Source: CAVXHQ01 sp963761735 (GTDB lineage: Bacteria > Pseudomonadota > Alphaproteobacteria > Rhodobacterales > Rhodobacteraceae). From it: a stretch of 64,000 bases of DNA. The stretch's first letter is position 1, and every line of letters starts with the position of its first letter. A program made the position numbers and the translations under genes. Under the pieces are notes generated by a model. That model made no database searches, had not been told where the DNA came from, and saw only the letters and a list, made by a program, of their open reading frames with translations. Location: the NCBI GenBank assembly GCA_963761735.1, contig CAVXHQ010000007.1, positions 186,001 to 250,000 on the forward strand. Direction: 5' to 3'. Shown piece by piece: positions 42,145 to 51,374 of this stretch.

Positions 42145-45100
42145 CTAGGCCACGACGACACTGCGGACCGGTCCGGGACCGAAACTGTCCGACACCTGCG
42201 CCACCTCGATCGACACCGCCTGACCGGTGGCACCGTCGGCTGCCTGCATTGCGTTGGTATAGGACCACGCCGGCGAGGTCAGCGTCTCGATCCGCACGGT
42301 GATACCTCCGGCGCGCGCCACCAGAACGTATTCCTCCACGGCCTCGTTGAGGGGCACCTCTGCGCCATCCCAGCTGTCGCCGTCGATCCGGGTGCGCCGG
42401 ATCCAGCGCGCCGTGATGCCGCCGGGGGTGCGCACAGCCCGCAGGTGGGCCACGGAATAGGGGCGCAGGCCGACACCGGTGAAGGTTTCCGTGCGGCCCA
42501 GATAGCTGATGTCGTCGGGCGCGCGGCGGGCCGGGCCATAGCGGAAATACCGCGGCAGATTGCGCTGGGAGATGCTCAGGTCGATCTGCTCGGGCGTGCC
42601 GTTCAGCAGGACGACGCGGCTGCCCGCAGGCCAGATATCGGGCGCGATACCGTTCGTGCCCGCCTGCCCGCGCAGCCGCCAGGACAGGTCATAGACGCCC
42701 GCACCGACGAGCGTGGCGGTGGTAAACTGAAACACTTCCCAGGGCTGGGCGGCGCCGTCGCCGATGGCCATGGCGTTGCCGCCCGACAGCACGCGCGCCG
42801 GCGGCAGCGACGACAGCGCGCCGCGAACCAGCCGCACCCGCAGGGCGGGACCGCGATCCCACAGCCCGGCGCAGGCGGCGTTCAGCGGCGTCAGCGTCGT
42901 GCCGACGACCGAAGGCCGCGGCAGAAACCGGTCGAGGGTGTAATCCTCGTCCGCCTCGGAGGCGTACAGGGCGACGGCGCCCGGCCAGGGCTGTGCCGTG
43001 ACGGCGACATAGGGCGCATGCGGCACCTCGTCGCCGCGCAACAGCGGCAGGTCGAGGAACGTCGCCGCCACCGGCACCGGCGGCACGTAAGAGCGCGGCA
43101 GCGGCGCCTCTTCGCTGGCCGATTGCGGCAGGTACACCTCGGGATCGACACGCACGGCGTCGACGGAACGATGCTCTGTCGTCTCGAGGGAGTCGATCCG
43201 CCACAGCCCGCCTTTGGGCCCGTCGCCAAGATCGATCACATCGCCGGCACCGAACGCATCCGCCGAAGGCGGCAGCGCAAACCGGGCCGTCTCGCGTGCC
43301 AGCCGCGCCTCGGCCAGCCAGCGTTCCGCGACACGCTGCCCCTCTGGCCGGGTCAGCGCCAGGGCCAGTTCGCTTTGGGTGATCGTCGACTGCCGCTCAT
43401 CGGGAAAGGCGGCCTCCACGGCGCGCACTTCATAATCGCCCTCGCCCTCGATGAATGTCACGCGGACGCGGCCCGCGACCTCGGGTTCGGACGCGCGCGT
43501 CACCTGATAGGTGGCGTCACGACCGGGATCGAGGACGAGGCGGTCGGGCGCATAGGTGCCGTCGCTGCGTCCGTCGCGGGTGCGGAACACCAGCGTCCCG
43601 TCGCGTTCGATGGCGTCGAAACCGTATGCCATCATCAGCGGTTGCAGGACGGCGCGGGCCGTGTCCGTATCGTCGACGCGGTAGCCGCGCAGGATGCCGT
43701 ACAGGGCGCTGGTGTCGACCTTGGTCACCCCGGCGCGGGCGCAAACCTCGGCGATGACGGAGGACAGCGGGCGGTTTGCGGTGCGTCCGGTCAGCCAGTG
43801 GCCGCGCGCATAATTCGCCCCGTCAGACCACAGCGCGGTGTTGCCCGGGAATGCCGGAAACGGGCGCGCGTCCCATGTCCAGATATGGGTGCGCGAGATA
43901 TCGATCATGCGCCCGCCGTAAACCTCGGAGGTGGGGTTTTCCGCCGGGTCCGCCCAATGACGGCTGAGGGCAGACAGGTATTGTATCTGGATGTAGTCGT
44001 CCCTGCGGCCGCTCGAATAGTATGGCAATTGGCTTTCCGAGGATTTCGGATCGAGGAACTTGTTGGGCTGGTTGGTGCCCTTGTCGATCGCCGCACAGCC
44101 AGCCTCGGTAAACCAGATCGGCTTGCTCTGCGGCTTCCATGCGGTGGGCGTGCCCTGCCGGACGCCACCGATGCGGTCGTAGTGCGGGTTGGTCCACCAG
44201 TTGCGGATGTCCTTGTACCGATAGACCCAGGGCTCGCTTTGCGCGCCATCGGTGATCGGCGTGCGGATCTGAAGGTCGCGGTTTTCGTCGGTGGCATAGA
44301 ACCAGTCATAGCCCTCGCCGCCCGCCACATTGGCGGTCAGATAGTCGATGTCATAGATCGCACCCGCCGCGGCATCGAGGTGGTCGGTGCCGTCGCGCCA
44401 GTCGGACAGCGGCATGTAATTGTCGATGCCGATAAAGTCGATGTTCGCATCGGCCCACAGCGGATCGAGGTGGAACAGCTTGTCCGCCGTTCCGGCAGGC
44501 TGATAGCCGTGGTATTCCGACCAGTCGGCGGCATAGCCGATCTTCGTCGCCGCACCCAGAATGCCGCGCACATCGGCGGCCAGCGTGCGCAGGGCGGCGA
44601 CGGCGGGAAACGAATTGCCCGCCCCCCGGATCTGCGTCAGGGCCACCATTTCGGTGCCGATGCAGAACGCGGTGACACCGCCCGCCAGCGCGCACAGATG
44701 CGCCTGATGCAGGACGAACCGCCGAAATCCCCAGTCCTCGGGGCCGGTGTAGTCCACCGTCTGACCGTTCGTGGCGAAATCGCCCGCCGTCGCGGTGCCG
44801 AAGAACGCGGCAACCTCGGCCTCGGCCGCTGCCGTCCCGTCCGTCGTGCCCGTCATGCCGGGGGCGAGCGCGGTGGTGATCCGCCCGCGCCACGGCAGTG
44901 CGGGCTGACCCGCCGTGCCGGTATAGGGATTGGGCAGGGCATTGTCGTCGAGCTGATCCATCAGGATGAACGGATAGAACACCACGTCCTGTCCCGCTGC
45001 CCGCAGCGCCGTGATCGCCTCGATCACCGAGGCATCGGTGTGCGCGCCGCCATAGATCGGCCGGTCGCCCACGCGCGGCACCAGCGGCGCCGCCGCGCGT

Positions 45101-46059
45101 GTCACACCCGATACGCGCCAGGGCATCGCCTCGGCGTCCACTTCCTGTTGTTCCACCTTTGGCCGGATCGTGCATTCCCCGGCACGCAGATCGTCGCCGA
45201 ACCATGACACCACGAGGCTGACAGAGCCGCATTCCGGCAACTCGTCCCCCAGCGCGTCGAGCGATGCGGCGAAATCGGTCTTGCCCGACGGCGAGTTGAG
45301 GTTCACCGCCTCCTGCTCGCCGTAGTTGCGCGACAAGTATACCGGCGTCGTCGCCAGTGCATATTCGCCCGATCCGGGGATCAACGCCACCGCCTGCACG
45401 AGGCCCGCGATGTCTTCGCCCTCGACGGGACCGCGTTTGGCCGACGGCGCGAACACCTCGAACGACAATTGCGGCACGCGGTTGCCGAACTGGCCAAGTT
45501 GCAGATCCTCGAGCACGACATAGGCCATGCCACGATAGGCGGGCACGCGGCCCGCGCCCTCGACGGCCTCCATCTTCGGGTCCGGCAACTGGTCGTCGCC
45601 GCCCTTGTAGACGCTCATGCCGAGGCTCGCGGGAGAGATCTCGACGCCGTCCGCCCAGACCCGGCCGACGCGGGTGATCGGACCGCGACACAGCGCGATC
45701 GCCAGGCTGACGCTATAGCTGTAGGTGGTGGTCTGCGGCTGAGGTGCGGCACCTTTGCCGCCGCCCGTCGTCTCCGCGCCTTCGAGGAATTTCGTGGCCC
45801 AGATCACCTGCCCCGCCACCCGCATCCGCCCGTAGACCTGGCTGACAGGCGCACCTTCGCTGGCGCCCGTCAGGCGAAACCGGTCGACGCGGCCCGTCTC
45901 GACCGGGGCCGAGCCCGCGCCAAGGATGCGTTCGTCGATACGGCGGCCCACCGTGGCACCGACGGCACGGCCGATGGTGGCCGCGGACAACCCGAGGACA
46001 GAGCCGCCGACAGAGCTGCCAAGCGCCATACCGGCGGCGGAAAGGACGATGGTAGCCAT
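42145..46059 (-). CDS. GTA tail-tip host-interaction protein g15 (megatron)
   Basis: A 1304-residue GTA baseplate tip protein. The N terminus (MATIVLSAAGMALGSSVGGSVLGLSAATIG) is a hydrophobic Gly-rich segment. A GTA TIM-barrel-like, glycoside-hydrolase-fold region follows (about 420-720; FCIGTEMVAL, WADANIDFIGIDNYMPLSDW, KPIWFTEAGC), then phage tail fibre/hub-like domains and a beta-rich C-terminal receptor-binding part. In RcGTA the equivalent closes the tail and contacts the recipient envelope. Length matches RcGTA g15. The start is 16 bases after g14. Confidence 0.93.
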   Translation of the reverse strand: MATIVLSAAGMALGSSVGGSVLGLSAATIGRAVGATVGRRIDERILGAGSAPVETGRVDRFRLTGASEGAPVSQVYGRMRVAGQVIWATKFLEGAETTGGGKGAAPQPQTTTYSYSVSLAIALCRGPITRVGRVWADGVEISPASLGMSVYKGGDDQLPDPKMEAVEGAGRVPAYRGMAYVVLEDLQLGQFGNRVPQLSFEVFAPSAKRGPVEGEDIAGLVQAVALIPGSGEYALATTPVYLSRNYGEQEAVNLNSPSGKTDFAASLDALGDELPECGSVSLVVSWFGDDLRAGECTIRPKVEQQEVDAEAMPWRVSGVTRAAAPLVPRVGDRPIYGGAHTDASVIEAITALRAAGQDVVFYPFILMDQLDDNALPNPYTGTAGQPALPWRGRITTALAPGMTGTTDGTAAAEAEVAAFFGTATAGDFATNGQTVDYTGPEDWGFRRFVLHQAHLCALAGGVTAFCIGTEMVALTQIRGAGNSFPAVAALRTLAADVRGILGAATKIGYAADWSEYHGYQPAGTADKLFHLDPLWADANIDFIGIDNYMPLSDWRDGTDHLDAAAGAIYDIDYLTANVAGGEGYDWFYATDENRDLQIRTPITDGAQSEPWVYRYKDIRNWWTNPHYDRIGGVRQGTPTAWKPQSKPIWFTEAGCAAIDKGTNQPNKFLDPKSSESQLPYYSSGRRDDYIQIQYLSALSRHWADPAENPTSEVYGGRMIDISRTHIWTWDARPFPAFPGNTALWSDGANYARGHWLTGRTANRPLSSVIAEVCARAGVTKVDTSALYGILRGYRVDDTDTARAVLQPLMMAYGFDAIERDGTLVFRTRDGRSDGTYAPDRLVLDPGRDATYQVTRASEPEVAGRVRVTFIEGEGDYEVRAVEAAFPDERQSTITQSELALALTRPEGQRVAERWLAEARLARETARFALPPSADAFGAGDVIDLGDGPKGGLWRIDSLETTEHRSVDAVRVDPEVYLPQSASEEAPLPRSYVPPVPVAATFLDLPLLRGDEVPHAPYVAVTAQPWPGAVALYASEADEDYTLDRFLPRPSVVGTTLTPLNAACAGLWDRGPALRVRLVRGALSSLPPARVLSGGNAMAIGDGAAQPWEVFQFTTATLVGAGVYDLSWRLRGQAGTNGIAPDIWPAGSRVVLLNGTPEQIDLSISQRNLPRYFRYGPARRAPDDISYLGRTETFTGVGLRPYSVAHLRAVRTPGGITARWIRRTRIDGDSWDGAEVPLNEAVEEYVLVARAGGITVRIETLTSPAWSYTNAMQAADGATGQAVSIEVAQVSDSFGPGPVRSVVVA

Positions 46060-46075
46060 GGGCGAATACCTCGGT

Positions 46076-46558
46076 TCAGGTTTGGGAAAGGGCCCGCGCG
46101 GGGCCTTGGTCGCAGGACGCCGGAAACGTGAACCGGGCGACGATGCGGCGCGCCCAGGGGGCGCTTAGCGGGCTTTCGACGACGCCGTGCCGGGCGTAGG
46201 AATGGATGAACGTGGGCGTGTTGCCGACGTGTCCGGCTATGCCGAGATGTTTGGCGACGGAGCCGTCGCGCATCCGGAACAGCAGCACATCGCCGGGTGC
46301 GTCTTGCCTCGCCGGTTGCAGATGCCGCAGCGCTGCGCCCCACAGGCGTTCCTCGCCCTGCGGCTCGGACCAGTCGACGGTATAGGCGGGCGGCACTTCC
46401 GGCTCGGGGCCGATGACCTCGCGCCAAAGGCCGCGCAACAGGCCGAGACAGTCGCACCCCGCCCCGCGTACGGCGGCCTGATGCAGGTACGGCGTGCCGA
46501 TCCAGCCGCGCGCGGCGTGGACGACGGGGTGCGCGCCGTTCCTGAAATCCGCACTCAT
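46076..46558 (-). CDS. GTA g14, NlpC/P60-type cell-wall peptidase
   Basis: A 160-residue peptidase with a cysteine nucleophile in AAVRGAGCDCLGLLRGLWRE and the partner His in KHLGIAGHVGNTPTFIHSY. In the RcGTA tail it is thought to open peptidoglycan during DNA delivery. It overlaps g13 by 4 bases (46555-46558). The family domain is complete and both catalytic residues are intact. Confidence 0.9.
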   Translation of the reverse strand: MSADFRNGAHPVVHAARGWIGTPYLHQAAVRGAGCDCLGLLRGLWREVIGPEPEVPPAYTVDWSEPQGEERLWGAALRHLQPARQDAPGDVLLFRMRDGSVAKHLGIAGHVGNTPTFIHSYARHGVVESPLSAPWARRIVARFTFPASCDQGPARALSQT

Positions 46559-47436
46559 GAAAACAGGCTCCCGCCGTCGTTGTCTTCGGTGGTGCGCGGC
46601 ACCTGGATCAGCCAGTCCTCGCCGGGAATGAATGGAAACCCCTGAAAGTTATCGATATTATCGAACTTCAACCGACAGGTTTCGGCGTGCTTGTCGCAGC
46701 CGGGTTCGAGGCGCAGGCTGTCGCCGGGCAGTATCTTTGCGCGCAGCGGTTCCCACAGTTGCAGGCTGCGGGCGGCACCGGCGGCGCCTTCGTCGTTCTT
46801 GATCAGACCGCTCAGACCGGCGCCCTCGCCGGTCAGCACCCGCAACGTGCCACGCTCGAACCAGCGTTCGGCAAGGATACCCAGGCCCGCAAACCGGAAC
46901 GTCTGGTCGCCCGTCACATCCTCGGCAGGCAGCGTCAGGGAAAACCCGGCGCCGTTCAGGTTGAACCGGCATCTGTCATCACCCAGCACCGCGCCACAGC
47001 CGCGCTGAAACACCCGGCCCTGCGGCTGGTTGAGCATTTCGGTCAGCCCGCGCAGTTCCGCATGAAACGCCCCAGCACCCCGGCGGATCTCGCCGATGGC
47101 GCCGCAGAATTTCAGCTCGCGCGCACCGACATCGGCCCAGTTCACTTGCCAGGCACGCACGGTCGCGCCGTCGAACCGGCCTGCGTCGATATCATCCTCG
47201 GAAATCGCCGCATCCGACAGGATGCCCATCGCCTCGCCATTGTCCACGGACAGACCGGTGCCCTGCACCAGCGCCCCCGCCGTCAGGCCGGTGTCGGCGC
47301 GAAACGCGATCCCGTCAAAGGTCAACGCACGGTCGTGGTCGGTGAACCCGTACACCGTCCCGTCCGTCCGGGTGATCGCCCAGCATCGGCAGACGGTGGT
47401 GACACCGGTCCCCAGATGCGCCGTCAGCGCACTCAT
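46555..47436 (-). CDS. GTA g13, DUF2163 tail hub protein
   Basis: A 293-residue baseplate hub protein. The DUF2163 N-terminal region begins MSALTAHLGTGVTTVCRCWAITRTDG and includes YGFTDHDRALTFDG. The C-terminal domain has the cysteine pattern (CGAVLGDDRCRFNL, LEPGCDKHAETCRLKFDN) typical of this family. FQGFPFIPGED closes it. It overlaps g12 and g14 by 4 bases each. Confidence 0.92.
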   Translation of the reverse strand: MSALTAHLGTGVTTVCRCWAITRTDGTVYGFTDHDRALTFDGIAFRADTGLTAGALVQGTGLSVDNGEAMGILSDAAISEDDIDAGRFDGATVRAWQVNWADVGARELKFCGAIGEIRRGAGAFHAELRGLTEMLNQPQGRVFQRGCGAVLGDDRCRFNLNGAGFSLTLPAEDVTGDQTFRFAGLGILAERWFERGTLRVLTGEGAGLSGLIKNDEGAAGAARSLQLWEPLRAKILPGDSLRLEPGCDKHAETCRLKFDNIDNFQGFPFIPGEDWLIQVPRTTEDNDGGSLFS

Positions 47437-48077
47437 ACCCGCACCTCGAGGATCGGCACGCTGGGCACCTCGCCCGCGCGGAACGTCGACACCGTCACGT
47501 TCAGCATCGCGGTCGCAAAGCGCACCGGCACGTCGAACTCATAGCCCGCGCGGATTTCGCCGCCCACGTCGGGCGGATGGGCGAAAGTGAGGATCCCGGT
47601 ATTCTCATCGAGGGTATAGTCGATCCCGCGCTGCAATTCGTCGGCGCCCACCGAGATGCGCGCCGTATCGGGCACGATCTTGTCGATCGGCCGGACATAT
47701 TCGATACCGCCCGATGCATAGGTTCTGGTGATCTGAAACGTGTCGCGGATCCCGTCGCCAATGCCGACGAACTCATCGAGCGCCGAGATCTCGCGGTCCG
47801 CCGGGCCGGTCCGGTAGTCCGACCAGTCCTTCCAGCGAAACCCGTACATCTCGCCTTGCCGCGCCTCGAAGAACGCGATCAGCACCGACAGATCGTCAAG
47901 GCTGCGCAGCGAAAGCCCTGCATCGTACCGGCGGCGCGCGTGCGCCCAGGGGGTGTTGCGTTCCTCGTGGCCGTTGGCCAGCGTGACGATCTCTGTGCGC
48001 CGCTCGGGTCCGCCCGAAGAGCCAAAGCTCAGCGAGGCGGGAAAGCGGATTTCGTGGAATTTCGCGGTCGGCGTCAT
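47433..48077 (-). CDS. GTA g12, DUF2460 distal tail protein
   Basis: A 214-residue distal tail protein joining tube and baseplate. DUF2460 features: FHEIRFPASLSFGSSGGPERRTEIVTLANGHEERNTPWAHARRRYDAGLSLRSL and FEARQGEMYGFRWKDWSDYRT. ATG 48077 has AAGGGAG 7-8 bases upstream. It follows g11 by 22 bases (by the corrected g11 stop) and overlaps g13. Confidence 0.92.
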   Translation of the reverse strand: MTPTAKFHEIRFPASLSFGSSGGPERRTEIVTLANGHEERNTPWAHARRRYDAGLSLRSLDDLSVLIAFFEARQGEMYGFRWKDWSDYRTGPADREISALDEFVGIGDGIRDTFQITRTYASGGIEYVRPIDKIVPDTARISVGADELQRGIDYTLDENTGILTFAHPPDVGGEIRAGYEFDVPVRFATAMLNVTVSTFRAGEVPSVPILEVRV

Positions 48078-48099
48078 GGCGTTCTCCCTTGGCGGTTGA

Positions 48100-48751
48100 T
48101 CAGCGGTTTCTCTGGCCGCGGCCGAGCAGACGCTCCATCTGGGCCGCGATCTGGCCCTGCGAGCGGGCGAAACCCTGCACATCGGGCGTGGTGATGTTCA
48201 TGTTGACGGTGACGGTGCCGCCGCCTTGCGCGGCCACCCCGAGGCGCGCCGTCCGAGCCGCGGGTCAGCGGCATGATCGCCTCCGGCCCCGCCTCGCCCA
48301 TCAGGCCGGTGCCGCCCCGCATCGGGAACGCGGTCGGCCCCGAGACGACGCCGCCCCGGGCGAACGGCATGACGCGGCCCTGACTGAACGATCCGCCTTG
48401 CGCGAAGGGGATCATCCCTTCGTACAAATGGTTTACGCCGCCGGCGAGCAATCCGCCCAACTGCGAGGTGATCGGCGTTATCGCCGCCGAATAGGTGGTA
48501 TTCACCATCGAACGGGCGACCGAGGACAGCGTGTCCGACAGGCTGGCGCCATTCAGGACGAGGCCATCGAACGCCCGCCGCAAACCGCCTGAAAACCCCC
48601 GTTCCAGACCCGCGAGATCGCGGTTGGTATCGTTCAGGGTGCGGCGCACATCGGTCAGCTGCGATGAAAACGCCCGCACCATCCCCGAGGCATCGCCGAG
48701 CGTGGCGTTCAGCCCGTCGAAATCGTCGTCCAGGGTGTCGATCTCTTGCAT
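48100..48751 (-). pseudogene. GTA g11 tape-measure protein with a C-terminal frameshift
   Basis: A protein of about 217 residues starting at ATG 48751 with GGAGG 5-9 bases upstream. The first 165 residues are normal (MQEIDTLDDDFDGLNATLGD; glycine-rich hydrophobic middle ITPITSQLGGLLAGGVNHL; GLMGEAGPEAIMPLTRGSDG). One extra base in GGCGCGCC near 48243-48250 then shifts the frame. One frame over it reads LGVAAQGGGTVTVNMNITTP and FARSQGQIAAQMERLLGRGQ to a stop at 48100, the expected family end. As read, the frame instead runs past this into a basic tail overlapping g12. Confidence 0.85.
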
Positions 48752-48771
48752 GTTATCCTCCATCGTCGAAT

Positions 48772-48999
48772 TCAGGGGCGCGGTTTATCCGGATAGGCCG
48801 CGGCCAGCTCCTCGAGGCGGGCGCGCGCCATCACCGTGCCACCGCCCTCGCGCCCCAGCATCAGCAGCAGCTCATAGGGCGTCAGCGACCAGAAGGTGCG
48901 CGGCGCCAGACGCAGTTCGCGCAGACCCGCGCGCATCAGCCCGGCCCAGTCGAAACAGCTGCCGGACCGGCTCCCGGAACCGTTTCCCAAACCGCTCAT
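48772..48999 (-). CDS. GTA g10.1, tail assembly chaperone-like (rcc01693 family)
   Basis: A 75-residue protein overlapping g10 by 4 bases. A Gly/Ser-rich start is followed by FDWAGLMRAGLRELRLAPRTFWSLTPYELLLMLG and an ELAAAYPDKP end, the conserved short rcc01693-type phage tail assembly chaperone. In many phages, chaperones like this bind the tape measure, which follows immediately. Confidence 0.85.
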   Translation of the reverse strand: MSGLGNGSGSRSGSCFDWAGLMRAGLRELRLAPRTFWSLTPYELLLMLGREGGGTVMARARLEELAAAYPDKPRP

Positions 49000-49322
49000 T
49001 GCGGCCCCGAAAACGCCCGCGCCAGCATCACCGCCGCCGCCCGGGCCGCCCCCACGGGGCCGCCCTCGATCTCGGCGGCGATCAGATCCGCCGCCCCGCC
49101 GCGCCAGCCGCCGCCGCGCAGACCCGCGACGATCAGGGCCATCACATCGCGGCTCGAAAACGCGCCTTGCTCGAACCGCTCGACCAGTTCGACGAGCGAA
49201 CCCGTCGCAAGCCCCGCCTCGAGTTCGGCCAGCGCGCCCAGCGTCAGCTTGCAGGTGTGGCGCGTCCCGTCGATCGTCAGGACGACCTCACCGGCAAACG
49301 GATTGCCCTCGATCCCCGCCAC
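48996..49322 (-). CDS. GTA g10, tail assembly protein
   Basis: A 108-residue protein (MAGIEGNPFAGEVVLTIDGT, then TCKLTLGALAELEAGLATGSLVELVERFEQG). The strand-rich start and helical middle match the GTA g10/Phage_TAC_11 family. The pair g10 and g10.1 replaces the frameshift-produced chaperone pair of other siphophages. It starts 2 bases after the g9 stop. Confidence 0.88.
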   Translation of the reverse strand: MAGIEGNPFAGEVVLTIDGTRHTCKLTLGALAELEAGLATGSLVELVERFEQGAFSSRDVMALIVAGLRGGGWRGGAADLIAAEIEGGPVGAARAAAVMLARAFSGPQ

Positions 49323-49324
49323 GC

Positions 49325-49747
49325 TCAGACCGTCTCGAAGCTGTCGAAGGTCAGCCTTCCCGTCGATGCCATCGACAATTCATAGGTGGCCTCGCCGTTA
49401 TGGCTGCCCGCATATTCGATCGACGTGATCTGGAACGCGCCGGTCAGCGTGCCGAAATCGGGCACGACGATCTGGAAATCGGGCGTTTCGCCGTCGAAAA
49501 AGATCTGCCGCGCGCGTTCGTCCGTCGTCGCGTCCTTGAACACGCCGGACCCCGACAGGGATGCCGTGCGTACACCCGCACCGCCCAGCAACTCGCGCCA
49601 GCCGCCCTCGCTTTCGAGCGATGTCACGTCCACCGTCTCGGCGTTGAGGCTGATGCGCGTGGCGCGCAGGCCCGCTGCGGTTTCGAACAGGCCATCGCCC
49701 GTCATGTCGATCTTGATGAGAAGGTCTTTGCCGTTCTGAGCTGCCAT
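49325..49747 (-). CDS. GTA g9, major tail (tube) protein
   Basis: A 140-residue tail tube subunit. ATG 49747 is chosen because AAGGAG lies 8 bases upstream; the in-frame GTG at 49756 is too close to it. Conserved elements are MAAQNGKDLLIKIDMTGDGL, ETVDVTSLESEGGWRELL, VRTASLSGSGVFKDATTDE and NGEATYELSMASTG, typical of phage tail tube TP901-1-like GTA proteins. About 108 bases with two palindromes separate it from g8. Confidence 0.92.
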   Translation of the reverse strand: MAAQNGKDLLIKIDMTGDGLFETAAGLRATRISLNAETVDVTSLESEGGWRELLGGAGVRTASLSGSGVFKDATTDERARQIFFDGETPDFQIVVPDFGTLTGAFQITSIEYAGSHNGEATYELSMASTGRLTFDSFETV

Positions 49748-49802
49748 TGTCGTCACTCCTTGCAGGAAATCGTTGAATTCTGGGCCAAAGGCGGCGCGAA
49801 AC

Positions 49803-49857
49803 CGGTTCCGGAACCGCGCGGAAATTGCCGTGGTGCTGGCGTGGAACCAATCGGTTC
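49803..49857. repeat. two dyads between GTA g8 and g9
   Basis: CGGTTCCGGAACCG (49803-49816) is a perfect 14-base palindrome, and GAACC-AATC-GGTTC (49844-49857) is a 5-pair hairpin at the end of g8. Both share the GGTTC/GAACC core. They lie in the leader of the major tail gene and could affect mRNA processing or stability. Confidence 0.5.
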
Positions 49858-50290
49858 AGGGCCCCGGTGGGGGCGCCACTTCGCCATCGTCGGTCCGTGC
49901 GCGAAACAGCAGGTCCACCTGTCGCCGCTCGGCGGTGCCGGTGCGGCGCGCCTTCGCCTGTCGAAACCACAACCCCACGAGGGTGCCACGGGTCAGTGTC
50001 AGGTCCGCGTCGATCAGCGCATCGCAGATCACCGCCGCCACCGCCTTGGCCGCCGAAAACCCGGCCGCATCCGACACCACCGACACGGTGAAATCATGCT
50101 CCGCGCCGCGCCCCGTCATGTCCGATTTGTCGCGCGCTTCCCCGGCGCCCAGCGCCACGTAGATCTGCGGCAATGTTCCGGACGGCAGGGCGTCGTAGAT
50201 CGCGGTGCCGACCAGATCGGTCAGCGGCACATGGGCGTTCAGCTGCGCATAGACCGCCGCCTGAAGACCCGCACTTGCGGCATAGGTCAT
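49856..50290 (-). CDS. GTA g8, DUF3168 tail terminator
   Basis: A 144-residue tail-terminator protein of the DUF3168 family. ATG 50290 has AGGAGGTGG upstream and overlaps the g7 stop by 3 bases in an ATGA. Conserved parts are SAGLQAAVYAQLNAHVPLTDLVGTAIYDALP, PQIYVALGAGEARDKSDMT and HDFTVSVVSDAAGF. In RcGTA it caps the head-proximal end of the tail. Confidence 0.88.
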   Translation of the reverse strand: MTYAASAGLQAAVYAQLNAHVPLTDLVGTAIYDALPSGTLPQIYVALGAGEARDKSDMTGRGAEHDFTVSVVSDAAGFSAAKAVAAVICDALIDADLTLTRGTLVGLWFRQAKARRTGTAERRQVDLLFRARTDDGEVAPPPGP

Positions 50291-50637
50291 GCCACCACCT
50301 CCTGGATTGCCTGACAGGTCAGGTACTGCGGCGCCGCGTCCATCAGGCTGACCGACAGGATGCGCCAGATCTGGGCGCCTTCCCGGAACCGCTGTTCCGG
50401 TCTGGGGCGGCTTGGTGCGCCGAACGGTGCGGCCCGGATCGTGATCGCCGCACTCACCCGGCTCACCGGTGCCGCGACGTCCGCCGCCTCGCGGCCGGTG
50501 CCGGTGCGGATCTCGCCCCAGACAACGCCCAGCGGCGTCCACGTCTGCACGAAGCCGCCCGCCCCGTCCGCGGTGCGCACCGGTTCTTCAAGGGTCAGCT
50601 TGCGGTTCAGCTCGGGCGCGGTCCTTGCCGCACTCAT
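50287..50637 (-). CDS. GTA g7, head-tail stopper/connector
   Basis: A 116-residue protein of the phage head-tail joining family. ATG 50637 overlaps the g6 stop in an ATGA. LNRKLTLEEPVRTADGAGGFVQTWTPLGVVWGEIRTGTGRE and QIWRILSVSLMDAAPQYLTC match the SPP1 gp16-like fold described for GTA connectors. It plugs DNA in the filled head and binds the tail. Confidence 0.88.
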   Translation of the reverse strand: MSAARTAPELNRKLTLEEPVRTADGAGGFVQTWTPLGVVWGEIRTGTGREAADVAAPVSRVSAAITIRAAPFGAPSRPRPEQRFREGAQIWRILSVSLMDAAPQYLTCQAIQEVVA

Positions 50638-51227
50638 CGTCCCAGGCCCATGCGCACGGTGCGGTGCCGCTCGATCAGGCTCGACACGCCGAACGGCATG
50701 CAGCCCGCACCAAGGCCGGTGTCGTGGCGATATTCGTAGTAATGCGTGGCCAGCATCATCGCCGCCTGCGCCAGATCGGGCGGCAGATCGGACCATTCGG
50801 GGCCGTAGCCCGCCAGAAACACCACCTCGGTCAGACCGCCCGTCGGTGCGGCGGCAAAGGGGCCCGCCAGCGACAGCACACACGGGCTGTAGGCGTCGGG
50901 CACCAGCCGGTAGGACGCGGGATCCACGTCCCCAGCCACACCGTCCGCATCGACCACGCTCAGCCGCACGATCGCGCTGACCGGTGCCAGTGGCAGGGTC
51001 AGGCTTTGCGCCCCGCCGCCCCGCGTCACCTTCCACAAAAACTCGCGCTCCAGCAGGGCCTTGCCCGTGCGCGCCTCGATCGCCGCGATTGCCGCCCGCA
51101 AAAATCCCACAAGCACACCGTCCTGCAACGCATCGTCGGCAAAGCCGGTGCCCAGTCGCAGATGATCGCGAAATGCCGCGACCGGCAGGTCCTGCGCGGG
51201 AATGGCGCCTTGTTCTGTCAACATCAT
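50634..51227 (-). CDS. GTA g6, head-tail adaptor
   Basis: About 197 residues from the tandem ATG at 51227/51224 (MMLTEQGAIPAQDLPVAAFR), with GGAG about 10 bases upstream. It contains FLRAAIAAIEARTGKALLEREFLWKVTRGGG and DLPPDLAQAAMMLATHYYEYRHDTG, the phage gp6-like adaptor pattern. The protein binds the portal ring. A 187-base gap with a strong hairpin separates it from the capsid gene. Confidence 0.88.
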   Translation of the reverse strand: MMLTEQGAIPAQDLPVAAFRDHLRLGTGFADDALQDGVLVGFLRAAIAAIEARTGKALLEREFLWKVTRGGGAQSLTLPLAPVSAIVRLSVVDADGVAGDVDPASYRLVPDAYSPCVLSLAGPFAAAPTGGLTEVVFLAGYGPEWSDLPPDLAQAAMMLATHYYEYRHDTGLGAGCMPFGVSSLIERHRTVRMGLGR

Positions 51228-51374
51228 CTCGGGTGTCTCCGAAGGTCGGCCCGTCGCCGCGGCCATTGCATGTGAACTCGTTTGTCCGGTGTCTGACGCG
51301 CCGCCCGTCCCCACGCCGTTCGGACGGAGGGAACTGCTAGCGACGTGAAGCATGAGGCAGCACGCCAGAGCCGT

